DNA from: Treponema sp. UBA3649
Lineage (GTDB): Bacteria; Spirochaetota; Spirochaetia; Treponematales; Treponemataceae
Length of the DNA: 17,995 nucleotides
Reading direction: 5' to 3'
Assembly: GCA_002373325.1 (NCBI GenBank)
Contig: DFKI01000003.1
Coordinates: 1 to 17,995, forward strand
Shown here piece after piece: positions 1-6,466 of the stretch. The notes under the pieces were generated by a model, which was not told where the DNA came from, searched no databases, and saw nothing but the letters and a program-made list of their open reading frames with translations. Numbering within the stretch: position 1 is the first letter of the stretch; each line of letters opens with the position of its first letter. A program made the position numbers and the translations under genes.

Positions 1-1
1 C

Positions 2-598
2 GACAACTATGGTGCTCTTGCATCCGTGGTTGACAGCGCAGGAAACGTTTCAAACACTGAGGGAAACATCGTTCTTCAGACATCTTACAACGTGCCTTCA
101 ACAAATCCTGATGAGGCTGGAAATCCGTTCAGACAGACTTTGAACCTTGACCTTGGAACAATCGGATCTTTCGAGAACACGATTACACAGGACGCATCAC
201 GCAGCACGACAAAGGCTTACTATCAGGACGGATACACTCTTGGTTATCTGGACAACTTCAGCATCAGCCAGGACGGAGTCATCACGGGCGTTTACTCCAA
301 CGGTTCAACACGCACCATCGGACAGATTGCAATGGCAAGTTTCGTAAACCAGGGCGGTCTTGAGAAGAAGGGCGACAACACTTACGCAGAGTCAATCAAC
401 TCTGGTATGGCAAACATCGGTGAGGCACGCACTGCAGGAAAGGGCAGCTTCTTGGCAGGAACTCTTGAAATGAGTAACGTTGATTTGACCGAGCAGCTTA
501 CCGACATGATTGTTACACAGCGCGGATTTGAGTCCAACGCAAAGACAATCCAGACCGGTGACTCAATGCTTGAGACTGTCATCAACCTGAAGCGCTAA
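2..598 (+). CDS. flgE: Flagellar hook protein FlgE, C-terminal part
   Basis: This is the last 198 codons of a gene cut by the window edge; the frame is open from base 2. FlgE polymerises into the hook, the flexible joint between flagellar motor and filament, which in spirochaetes is periplasmic. The sequence shows the FlgE C-terminal pattern: a GVITGVYSNG turn, then IGQIAMASFVNQGGL, and the terminal rod/hook helix with LTEQLTDMIVTQRGFESNAK and the end TVINLKR. The end TVINLKR argues for FlgE over FlgF or FlgG. The cysteine and lysine that form lysinoalanine crosslinks between treponemal hook subunits lie in the middle domain and would be upstream of the window. The gene ends a transcription unit: no other motility gene follows and a strong terminator lies about 170 bases downstream. 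Family assignment is firm; the N-terminus is unseen. Confidence 0.95.
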   Translation, partial: DNYGALASVVDSAGNVSNTEGNIVLQTSYNVPSTNPDEAGNPFRQTLNLDLGTIGSFENTITQDASRSTTKAYYQDGYTLGYLDNFSISQDGVITGVYSNGSTRTIGQIAMASFVNQGGLEKKGDNTYAESINSGMANIGEARTAGKGSFLAGTLEMSNVDLTEQLTDMIVTQRGFESNAKTIQTGDSMLETVINLKR

Positions 599-612
599 GT
601 TTAGGTGATTGA

Positions 613-744
613 GCTCCCGGATATTTTTCTGGGGGCCATTTGAAAGTCAATTCTGATTCCGTTGCTTCACGGCGCGGAACTGTTTTTGAAACGGTGGTCA
701 TCCGCCGTAAATGTAATGCATGTATTTTGAAGCTACATGTCATT
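613..744 (+). other. Hairpin-rich untranslated stretch after flgE
   Basis: The stretch between the flgE stop and the terminator holds several consecutive inverted repeats and no credible ORF. They are 613-620 with 629-636 (8 bp including two G-U pairs, loop ATATTTTT), 657-661 with 675-679 (5 bp), 691-697 with 702-708 (7 bp, one G-U, loop TCAT), and 715-724 with 734-744 (10 bp with a one-base bulge at 740). None has a T-run directly after it, so they are not themselves good terminators. The stretch could be a structured 3' UTR, an RNA stabiliser, or a small RNA released from the flgE transcript. Only the pairing potential is visible; a function is inference. Confidence 0.4.
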
Positions 745-766
745 ATGGTAACACTCCATTTCTCCT

Positions 767-812
767 GACCAGTTAATTCTTACTCAAGTAGGGATTAGCT
801 GGTCTTTTTTTT
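767..812 (+). terminator. Rho-independent terminator after flgE
   Basis: An 11-bp stem, 767-777 (GACCAGTTAAT) with 794-804 (ATTAGCTGGTC), has one T-G wobble and encloses a 16-base loop that can itself pair TACT with AGTA. It is followed directly by eight T residues (805-812). This is a textbook intrinsic terminator in the sense direction, isolating flgE from dnaB. Confidence 0.9.
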
Positions 813-826
813 ACTCATAACCGACC

Positions 827-854
827 CTAGACCTTTTTCCGATTTTGTGATAAT
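827..854 (+). promoter_or_regulatory. Probable promoter of dnaB
   Basis: An extended -10 element TGtGATAAT lies at 846-854, between the flgE terminator and dnaB. The -35 position (about 827-832) is weak, as is usual for extended -10 promoters. The predicted start near 861 leaves a leader of about 34 bases that contains the dnaB ribosome binding site GGGAGG (884-889). Confidence 0.55.
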
Positions 855-894
855 ATAGTTCAATTACTGAATTGTGTTATTGTGGGAGGATGTG

Positions 895-2238
895 ATGGAG
901 TTGAAGGATAAGGTTCCGCCACATAGTTTGGAGGCTGAACAGGCGACTCTTGGTGCGATGCTTTTGGACTGGGATTCCGTGGGAGAGGTGGTCTCATTTT
1001 TAAGGGCGAATCATTTTTACGACCAGAGAAACCAAGTGATTTTCGATTCCCTTGTCCATCTTTCCATAGACGGCGTGAAGGGTGACATGCTCACTCTGAT
1101 TGACGACCTTACGAAAAAAGGTCAGCTGGATGCTGCGGGCGGAGTGTCTTATGTTTCATCTCTCACCGGACAGGTTCCCACAAGCGCGAACATAAATTAC
1201 TACGGGCAGATTGTTCTGGACCTTGCCGTAAGAAGAAATCTCATCCGCATCTCATCGGAAATCAAGGCATCGAGTTTTGACGAGACACACACGAGCCGGC
1301 AGATTCTAGAGGAAGCGGAGCAGAAAATCTTCCAGCTCACCGACACGAATTCGAACACGCGCATTCAGGAAATGAAAGACGTGATTCCTCCGACAATTGA
1401 CCTCATCTCCATGCGTTACAAAAACAAGAATTCCTATTCGGGCATTCCGTCCGGATTCACCCAGCTTGACGGTATGACAAGCGGATTCCAGAACAGTGAA
1501 ATGATAATCATCGGAGCCCGTCCTTCCATGGGTAAGACAGCCCTTGCTCTTTCCATGATGCAGTACATCGCGGTGGAGCAGCACATCCCATGCGGATTTT
1601 TCAGTTTGGAAATGTCTTCCGGCCAGATTTGTCAGCGTCTACTTTCACAGGTCGCACGCATCCCAAGTACAAAGCTCCGGAGCGGATATCTGAGAATGCA
1701 GGATTTCAACACATTGCAGTATGCGGCAGGTCAGTGCTACGACGCTCCTCTTTACATTGTGGACACTCCGAACATGAAACTCCTTGATTTGCGTACCATG
1801 GCGCGTCGAATGAAAACACTGAATGACGTGAAGATAATTTTTATTGACTACATCGGACTGATTACGAGTGAAAATCCTGATGCAAAACTTTTTGAGCAGC
1901 AGTCGGAGGTCTCAAAGTCACTCAAGAGTCTTGCCCGTGAGCTTCAGATTCCCATTGTGGTTTTGTGTCAGGTCGCACGTTCCGCCGAGGGAAATGAGCC
2001 GGGACTTAACGAGCTTCGTGGATCAGGTTCAATCGAGCAGGATGCGGACATGGTTATGTTCATACATGGCGAGAGAAAAAGATCTCCTGCGGAAGGCGGT
2101 GAGAATGAAAACGACAGTGGTGTCCTGGACAGAAAGCTGATTATAGCGAAGCAGCGTAACGGTCCAATCGGCGAGGTGGATCTTCTCTTCCTTGCGAGCT
2201 ACACAAAATTTGAGAACAAGGCTCGTGAGCAGGAATGA
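895..2238 (+). CDS. dnaB: Replicative DNA helicase DnaB
   Basis: This is the hexameric 5'-3' helicase of the replication fork (447 aa, usual length). The N-terminal primase-interacting domain (about residues 8-110, PPHSLEAEQATLGAML) is followed by a linker and a RecA-type ATPase domain (about 180-445). Visible motifs are Walker A GARPSMGKT (207-215), Walker B IIFIDY (314-319), the block LRGSGSIEQDADMVMFI and the end motif AKQRNGPIGEVDL. Typical DnaB has LRESGSIEQDAD, so the E-to-G change is a minor oddity. An upstream in-frame GTG at 874 gives seven more residues. I chose ATG 895 because GGGAGG lies 5 bases before it and the protein then starts in the usual way. No intein was seen. The next gene, lepB, begins 64 bases later on the same strand. 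Confidence 0.96.
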   Translation: MELKDKVPPHSLEAEQATLGAMLLDWDSVGEVVSFLRANHFYDQRNQVIFDSLVHLSIDGVKGDMLTLIDDLTKKGQLDAAGGVSYVSSLTGQVPTSANINYYGQIVLDLAVRRNLIRISSEIKASSFDETHTSRQILEEAEQKIFQLTDTNSNTRIQEMKDVIPPTIDLISMRYKNKNSYSGIPSGFTQLDGMTSGFQNSEMIIIGARPSMGKTALALSMMQYIAVEQHIPCGFFSLEMSSGQICQRLLSQVARIPSTKLRSGYLRMQDFNTLQYAAGQCYDAPLYIVDTPNMKLLDLRTMARRMKTLNDVKIIFIDYIGLITSENPDAKLFEQQSEVSKSLKSLARELQIPIVVLCQVARSAEGNEPGLNELRGSGSIEQDADMVMFIHGERKRSPAEGGENENDSGVLDRKLIIAKQRNGPIGEVDLLFLASYTKFENKAREQE

Positions 2239-2264
2239 AATGTTTTCTTTTTTTAGAATATGTC

Positions 2265-2293
2265 TTGAAACCATTTTTTGTATATGATAGTAT
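2265..2293 (+). promoter_or_regulatory. Possible promoter directly before lepB
   Basis: TTGAAA (2265-2270), a 17-base spacer and TAGTAT (2288-2293) preceded by TG at 2285-2286 resemble a sigma-70 extended -10 promoter. The predicted start falls around 2300, only a few bases from the lepB ATG at 2303. A transcript from here would lack the GAGG (2294-2297) that could serve a read-through transcript from dnaB. Both modes are possible. Confidence 0.4.
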
Positions 2294-2302
2294 GAGGCAA
2301 TA

Positions 2303-2998
2303 ATGAAACACAGTGTATATGATTATTCGTATGAGATGAGGCAGCTCAGGAACAAAAGAATTTCTTTCGTGCTGATGCTGACAATTTCCATAATTTTATT
2401 TTTGACTCTTTTTTTGAATTTCGTTCTCTTTCCTGTGTGGGTGCATTCCGAATCCATGGATCCTGACATCCCGAAAAACAGCGCGGTTTTTGTTGCTCCA
2501 ATGCTCAGGAATCCGAAGCGGGGCGATGTGGTCTATCTCTCAAGGCTTGATGACGAGAATCAGTCCGTTCCAAAATCATTCCTGAACGAACTTGCGGAAT
2601 TCTTTACCCTGCAGCAGATTTATCCTTTCGGTTACACTCAGCGCATTACCGGTAAGCCGTCGTTGCGTCGTGTTGTGGGTCTTCCGGGTGACACAATCTA
2701 CATGAAGGATTATGTGCTCTATGTTAAACCTGCCGACCAGAATCTTTTTCTTACGGAATTCGAGCTCGCGGAAAAAAGCTATAATGTGCACATCTATTCA
2801 ATTCCCGCGGAATGGGACAACATGGGTGCAACGGGTGTCATGCAGAAAAGGGTTTTGGGTGATGACGAATATTTTGTCCTTGCCGACAACCGAACAGAAA
2901 GCTCCGACTCCAGGCTTTGGGGATGTATCCCTCCGCAAAGGATAAAAGGAAAAGCCATCCTTGAATATTTTCCGTTCAACAAAATCCGGCTTTTCTAG
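2303..2998 (+). CDS. lepB: Signal peptidase I (LepB family)
   Basis: This membrane-bound protease removes signal peptides on the outer face of the inner membrane (231 aa). One membrane anchor spans about residues 19-45. The catalytic serine box is HSESMDPDIP with nucleophile Ser51, and the C-terminal box is LADNRTESSDSRLWG (Asp195-Arg197, Asp202, Arg204). The third box reads SLRRVVGLPGD (120-130). In E. coli LepB the general base Lys145 immediately precedes the Arg of KRAVGLPGD, and here that position is Arg122 (codon CGT). The nearest upstream Lys is Lys118. Going from CGT to a Lys codon needs at least two base changes, so a single sequencing error is unlikely. Fold and family are clear; whether the protein is a working peptidase is uncertain. 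It is translationally coupled to hemW through a one-base overlap. Confidence 0.88.
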   Translation: MKHSVYDYSYEMRQLRNKRISFVLMLTISIILFLTLFLNFVLFPVWVHSESMDPDIPKNSAVFVAPMLRNPKRGDVVYLSRLDDENQSVPKSFLNELAEFFTLQQIYPFGYTQRITGKPSLRRVVGLPGDTIYMKDYVLYVKPADQNLFLTEFELAEKSYNVHIYSIPAEWDNMGATGVMQKRVLGDDEYFVLADNRTESSDSRLWGCIPPQRIKGKAILEYFPFNKIRLF

Positions 2999-4221
2999 TG
3001 GCTTCTTTTTTCCCGAAACTGAAATCTCCGTCTCTTTATGTGCATGTTCCGTTTTGTGTTTCAAAATGCGACTACTGTGATTTTTTTTCTCTCGGATGCT
3101 CACGGTCGGTGGATGACATGTACATCAAGGCGATTTTGAATGAGGCTGATTTTTACACGAAGCGATACGGAATCAAATCGTGGAAGACAATCTACATAGG
3201 AGGGGGTACTCCGAGCTTGCTTTCTCCTGAGCAGATTGAAACCCTTATCTGTGGACTGAAAAAATCTGCGGGTGATAAAAAAATCGAGGAAATCAGTTTT
3301 GAGATGAACCCGGAATCCCTGGATGAAAAAAAACTGATTGCCGCTCAAAAATCCGGAGTGGACAGACTTTCGATTGGCATACAGTCGATGAATCAAAAAT
3401 CACTTTCGGCAGTGCACAGACCATGCAGCACGAAAAAAATCCTTGAGTCCCTGGAACTTGTAAAATCAGTTTGGAAAGGAAGATTGAATCTCGATGCCAT
3501 TGCGGGACTTCCTGAGCAGAACATGGATGAATTTCTTTTGTCCCTTGAAAAAATCATCTCATTCAAACCAGACCATCTTTCGCTTTACACACTCACGATT
3601 GAAGATGGAACGGCTCTTGCAAAACGAATTGATGAGGGTGAAACTTGGGATGCGGATGAGGCTGACCGACAGTGGATTTCGGGTCGCGATTTGCTTTTGA
3701 AAAATGGATTTTCACAATATGAGGTTTCGAATTTTTCTCTTCCCGGATGTGAGAGCAGACACAACATGGCTTACTGGATGCAGGAAAGCTATCTTGGATT
3801 TGGGGCGGGAGCATGTTCTTCGGTCTATTCATTTGAACAGGGGACATCGGGACTTAGGTGGACGAACACGTGCGACATAAAAAAATATATTGATTTTTGG
3901 AACGGAGGATTTGAAATCATTTCGGATGCGGATGAAATCTCATGTCAGAAAATTCCAAGGGACGAGGAAGCGCTTGATCTTGCGACCGAGGAATACGAGT
4001 TTTTGATGATGGGGCTTCGTACTTTGTTTGGTGCGGATGCGGCGGAATACAAAAAACGGTTTTCATCTTTGAAATGGGAAGGCAATCTTCAGAAACGGCT
4101 TGAGGAAGGCGGCTGGTCGGAACTGATGAAAAAAGGATTGTGCGGATATTCGGAAGGCAGATTTTCATTTAACGCAGATGGAATACTCTTTTTGAATTCA
4201 TTTTTATGCGACTTGATTTAA
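2998..4221 (+). CDS. hemW: Heme chaperone HemW (radical SAM, HemN-like)
   Basis: This is a 407-aa radical SAM protein of the HemN/HemW family. The iron-sulfur motif is CVSKCDYC (Cys20, Cys24, Cys27) in the context HVPFC, followed by GGGTPSLL (68-75) and GIQSMNQKSL. The signature HNMAYW (255-260) matches the HNxxYW motif linked to heme binding in HemW. This favours HemW, which is thought to deliver heme to respiratory proteins, over coproporphyrinogen dehydrogenase HemN. The start is GTG 2998, whose G is the last base of the lepB stop TAG. I see no Shine-Dalgarno sequence, so translation probably depends on lepB. No ATG lies between here and the cysteine motif. Annotations calling such proteins HemN or oxygen-independent coproporphyrinogen oxidase would be less apt. 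Confidence 0.92.
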   Translation: MASFFPKLKSPSLYVHVPFCVSKCDYCDFFSLGCSRSVDDMYIKAILNEADFYTKRYGIKSWKTIYIGGGTPSLLSPEQIETLICGLKKSAGDKKIEEISFEMNPESLDEKKLIAAQKSGVDRLSIGIQSMNQKSLSAVHRPCSTKKILESLELVKSVWKGRLNLDAIAGLPEQNMDEFLLSLEKIISFKPDHLSLYTLTIEDGTALAKRIDEGETWDADEADRQWISGRDLLLKNGFSQYEVSNFSLPGCESRHNMAYWMQESYLGFGAGACSSVYSFEQGTSGLRWTNTCDIKKYIDFWNGGFEIISDADEISCQKIPRDEEALDLATEEYEFLMMGLRTLFGADAAEYKKRFSSLKWEGNLQKRLEEGGWSELMKKGLCGYSEGRFSFNADGILFLNSFLCDLI

Positions 4222-4228
4222 CTTGCTT

Positions 4229-4249
4229 AAAAATCCGCTCATGATTTTT
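4229..4249 (+). terminator. Weak A/T-rich hairpin after hemW
   Basis: AAAAATC (4229-4235) pairs with GATTTTT (4243-4249) around a 7-base loop, 8 bases after the hemW stop. The T residues are in the stem rather than after it, so it would be a weak terminator that works about equally in both directions. Confidence 0.4.
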
Positions 4250-4254
4250 GTGGC

Positions 4255-4282
4255 TTGAAATTTCTTTTGCGAATGATATAAT
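4255..4282 (+). promoter_or_regulatory. Strong promoter of the nucleotidyltransferase gene
   Basis: TTGAAA (4255-4260), a 16-base spacer and TATAAT (4277-4282) with TG at 4274-4275 form a near-consensus extended -10 promoter. Seven bases beyond the -10 box is 4289, so the transcript should begin at or next to the A of ATG 4290. No Shine-Dalgarno sequence is present. Confidence 0.7.
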
Positions 4283-4289
4283 TGATTTT

Positions 4290-4580
4290 ATGGAACACAA
4301 TCTTCCTGATATGCTTTTAAAGGAAATAAGAATGTTTGCCCGGGAGCATGGAATCGGCAAAGTCATACTTTTCGGCTCACGTGCGAGAGGAACCAACAGC
4401 GAGAGAAGCGACGTTGATATAGCCGTTCAAGGCGGTGATTTTGATTCGTTCTACTGGGACATTAAGGAAAAGATTTTTTCTCTTCTCAGCTTTGACATCG
4501 TGAATCTTGACGCGAATGTTTCTGATGATTTGAAAATGGAAATAGAAAAAGACGGAGTTACGATTTATGAAAAAAATTGA
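4290..4580 (+). CDS. MNT-domain nucleotidyltransferase (HI0073/MntA type)
   Basis: This 96-aa protein is a minimal polymerase-beta-fold nucleotidyltransferase. Visible are the N-terminal helix, the G-S motif ILFGSRARG (27-34), the metal-binding pair SDVDIAV (Asp41, Asp43) and a likely third carboxylate in SFDIVNLD (Asp69). Small MNT proteins of this kind are normally paired with a HEPN protein; in characterised pairs the MNT acts as antitoxin by nucleotidylating the HEPN toxin. Here the partner is broken (next entry). A longer frame from GTG 4248 exists, but it runs back through the promoter and the extra residues have no family match, so ATG 4290 is preferred. Another start at ATG 4332 would cut into the N-terminal helix. 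All catalytic residues look intact. Confidence 0.85.
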   Translation: MEHNLPDMLLKEIRMFAREHGIGKVILFGSRARGTNSERSDVDIAVQGGDFDSFYWDIKEKIFSLLSFDIVNLDANVSDDLKMEIEKDGVTIYEKN

Positions 4581-4727
4581 GAACTTTTCCAATCAACCCA
4601 CATTTATGATGAGGCGGAAATCAACGAGATGCTTCTTCTGATTCGGGATTCTTTTGTGCCGGCATTTACCGTTCTGGAAAAAACTCTGCGTGAAAAAATC
4701 ATCGATGTGGAGAATGATATTTTGTGA
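4567..4727 (+). pseudogene. Remnant of HEPN partner (HI0074-type substrate-binding protein)
   Basis: ATG 4567 overlaps the end of the nucleotidyltransferase gene, as the partner gene usually does, and starts MKKIENFS. That frame then diverges from any recognisable sequence and stops at 4639-4641. In another frame, from 4581 to the TGA at 4725-4727, lies a 48-residue stretch STHIYDEAEINEMLLLIRD and onward to LEKTLREKI. This resembles the C-terminal TSHTYDEExAxEI helix segment of HI0074-type proteins, which are usually about 130-145 aa. The central portion, including the expected HEPN catalytic region, is missing. I read this as an internal deletion that also shifted frame. The match is from memory of the family and moderately strong. 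Confidence 0.65.
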
Positions 4728-4734
4728 GAAAATT

Positions 4735-4774
4735 GGCGGGTATATTTGATTGTTCCAAACATCAATTGACCGCC
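4735..4774. repeat. Imperfect inverted repeat upstream of the malQ promoter
   Basis: GGCGG (4735-4739) pairs with CCGCC (4770-4774), and an inner TTGAT (4746-4750) pairs with ATCAA (4761-4765). No T-run follows. It ends five bases before the -35 box of the malQ promoter, so it may be an operator or an inefficient terminator of the preceding unit. Confidence 0.4.
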
Positions 4775-4779
4775 CCATA

Positions 4780-4808
4780 TTGATAGATTAAAAAAAATAT
4801 AGTACAAT
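4780..4808 (+). promoter_or_regulatory. Promoter of malQ-argH-dinG
   Basis: TTGATA (4780-4785), a 17-base spacer and TACAAT (4803-4808) each differ from the sigma-70 consensus at one position. The predicted start near 4815 gives a leader of about 56 bases before malQ. No other clear promoter was seen before the end of the third gene. Confidence 0.7.
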
Positions 4809-4870
4809 ATCTTCTCGAAATGTTCTGCTGGTTTTTTGATTTAGAATCAGCTTGTGAGAGGAGAAAGATT

Positions 4871-6466
4871 ATGGGAAAAAGACAGAGCGGCGTGCTTTTG
4901 CATATAACATCACTTCCGGGAACACCTGGAATCGGGACGCTGGGAAAGAGCGCATTTAAATTTGTGGACTGGCTGCACGAGGGAAAGCAGACTCTCTGGC
5001 AGGTACTTCCACTTGGACCTACCGGCTATGGCGACAGTCCCTATGCAAGTTTTTCAACCTTCGCCGGAAATCCCCTGCTCATTGATTTGGAAGATTTGGT
5101 GGAGCGCGGCTGGGCTGATTCCGCATCCATTGTTCCCCCGGACTACATCAAAAACGAGGGACCTGTTGATTTCGGATCGGTTGTCTGGTGGAAGACTCCG
5201 GTTCTTTACAGTGCCGCAGAGTATTTTCTTTCACACGCATCGGAAGCCGACAAAAAATCTTACGAGACATTCAAAAACGAGCAGTCAAATTGGCTGGACA
5301 GTTTCGCTTCCTTTATGAGCATCAAAAAGTTTTACGACAAAAAAGCTCAGGAAGAAAAAGTCGAAGGCGCGAAGAGCATGTGGAACAGATTCTGGCCCAA
5401 GGATTTGGCTTCCTGTGAAGAAAGTGCCGTCGCAAAATGGAACAGTGAAAATGCGTCCGACATTGAGCAGATAAAGGTGATCCAGTTTTTCTTTTCGGTT
5501 CAGTGGAAATCGCTCAAGGATTACGCGAACTCAAAGGGAATAAAAATCATCGGTGACATCCCCATTTTTGTTGCGGCTGATTCCGCGGATTTGTGGTCGA
5601 ATCAAAATCTCTTCCTATTTAATACAAAGACTCTCAAGCAAAAATCCTGTGCGGGCGTTCCCCCGGATTATTTCAGTGAGACCGGTCAGCTTTGGGGAAA
5701 TCCTCTTTACGACTGGAGCGCGATGAAAAAGACAAACTACCGCTGGTGGATTGACAGAATCAAAAACATGCTCCGTCTTGTGGACATCGTGAGGATTGAC
5801 CATTTCCGCGGCTTCGATGAATTCTGGCAGGTTCCCTTTGGTGCGGAAAATGCAATCGGGGGAAAATGGTGCAAGGGACCCGGGACCGCTTTGTTCAAGG
5901 CAATCAAGGAGGAACTTGGCTCGCTTCCGATTATTGCGGAGGATTTGGGCATACTCACTCCCACGGTGGAAAAACTTCGCGACGCAGTTGGATTTCCCGG
6001 CATGAAGATTTTGCAGTTTGCGTTCAGCGGAGATGAATGGTCGGTGGAAAGCTCAAAGAACGCATATCTTCCGCACAACTTTACGAACACAAATTGCGTG
6101 GTCTACACAGGAACTCACGACAACGACACGACGATGGGATGGCTGAAATCTTCGGGAAAGGGAGTGAAGAAAAATCTTTGCGCCTACTACAATCTTTACG
6201 AGGACATCGACGACATGACCATTGCGCACACGATGATTCGATCCGCATTTTCATCAGTGGCAGACACATGCATTGTTCCATTGCAGGACGTGTACAGCGT
6301 GGGAGCGGAAGGCAGGATGAACACACCTTCAACCACAGGCTCAAACTGGAGCTGGCGCATGGGCGAGGACATGATGGACTCTCGAGGTGCCTCAGAGCTT
6401 GCATGGTACTCAAAAATCTACCGAAGAAACGAAAGCCAAGGAGAAGAAAATGGCTCAGACAAATAA
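4871..6466 (+). CDS. malQ: 4-alpha-glucanotransferase (amylomaltase)
   Basis: This is a GH77 disproportionating enzyme of 531 aa that transfers alpha-1,4-glucan segments between maltodextrins or to glucose, in cytoplasmic maltodextrin and glycogen metabolism. The N-terminus RQSGVLLHITSLPGTPGIGT is typical. The GH77 catalytic triad is visible: nucleophile Asp310 in VRIDHFRGF, acid/base Glu357 in IIAEDLG and Asp417 in GTHDND. The upstream in-frame ATG at 4820 would add 17 unrelated residues. ATG 4871 has AGGAG (4859-4863) seven bases before it and matches the family start. The last 17 bases overlap argH, and the C-terminal 20 or so residues (RRNESQGEENGSDK) are polar and poorly conserved, as expected where they also carry the argH ribosome binding site. 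Confidence 0.95.
   Translation: MGKRQSGVLLHITSLPGTPGIGTLGKSAFKFVDWLHEGKQTLWQVLPLGPTGYGDSPYASFSTFAGNPLLIDLEDLVERGWADSASIVPPDYIKNEGPVDFGSVVWWKTPVLYSAAEYFLSHASEADKKSYETFKNEQSNWLDSFASFMSIKKFYDKKAQEEKVEGAKSMWNRFWPKDLASCEESAVAKWNSENASDIEQIKVIQFFFSVQWKSLKDYANSKGIKIIGDIPIFVAADSADLWSNQNLFLFNTKTLKQKSCAGVPPDYFSETGQLWGNPLYDWSAMKKTNYRWWIDRIKNMLRLVDIVRIDHFRGFDEFWQVPFGAENAIGGKWCKGPGTALFKAIKEELGSLPIIAEDLGILTPTVEKLRDAVGFPGMKILQFAFSGDEWSVESSKNAYLPHNFTNTNCVVYTGTHDNDTTMGWLKSSGKGVKKNLCAYYNLYEDIDDMTIAHTMIRSAFSSVADTCIVPLQDVYSVGAEGRMNTPSTTGSNWSWRMGEDMMDSRGASELAWYSKIYRRNESQGEENGSDK

Noticed and set aside
874..894. Upstream GTG start for dnaB
   Set aside because: The added residues include the ribosome binding site itself, and ATG 895 has ideal spacing and the family N-terminus.
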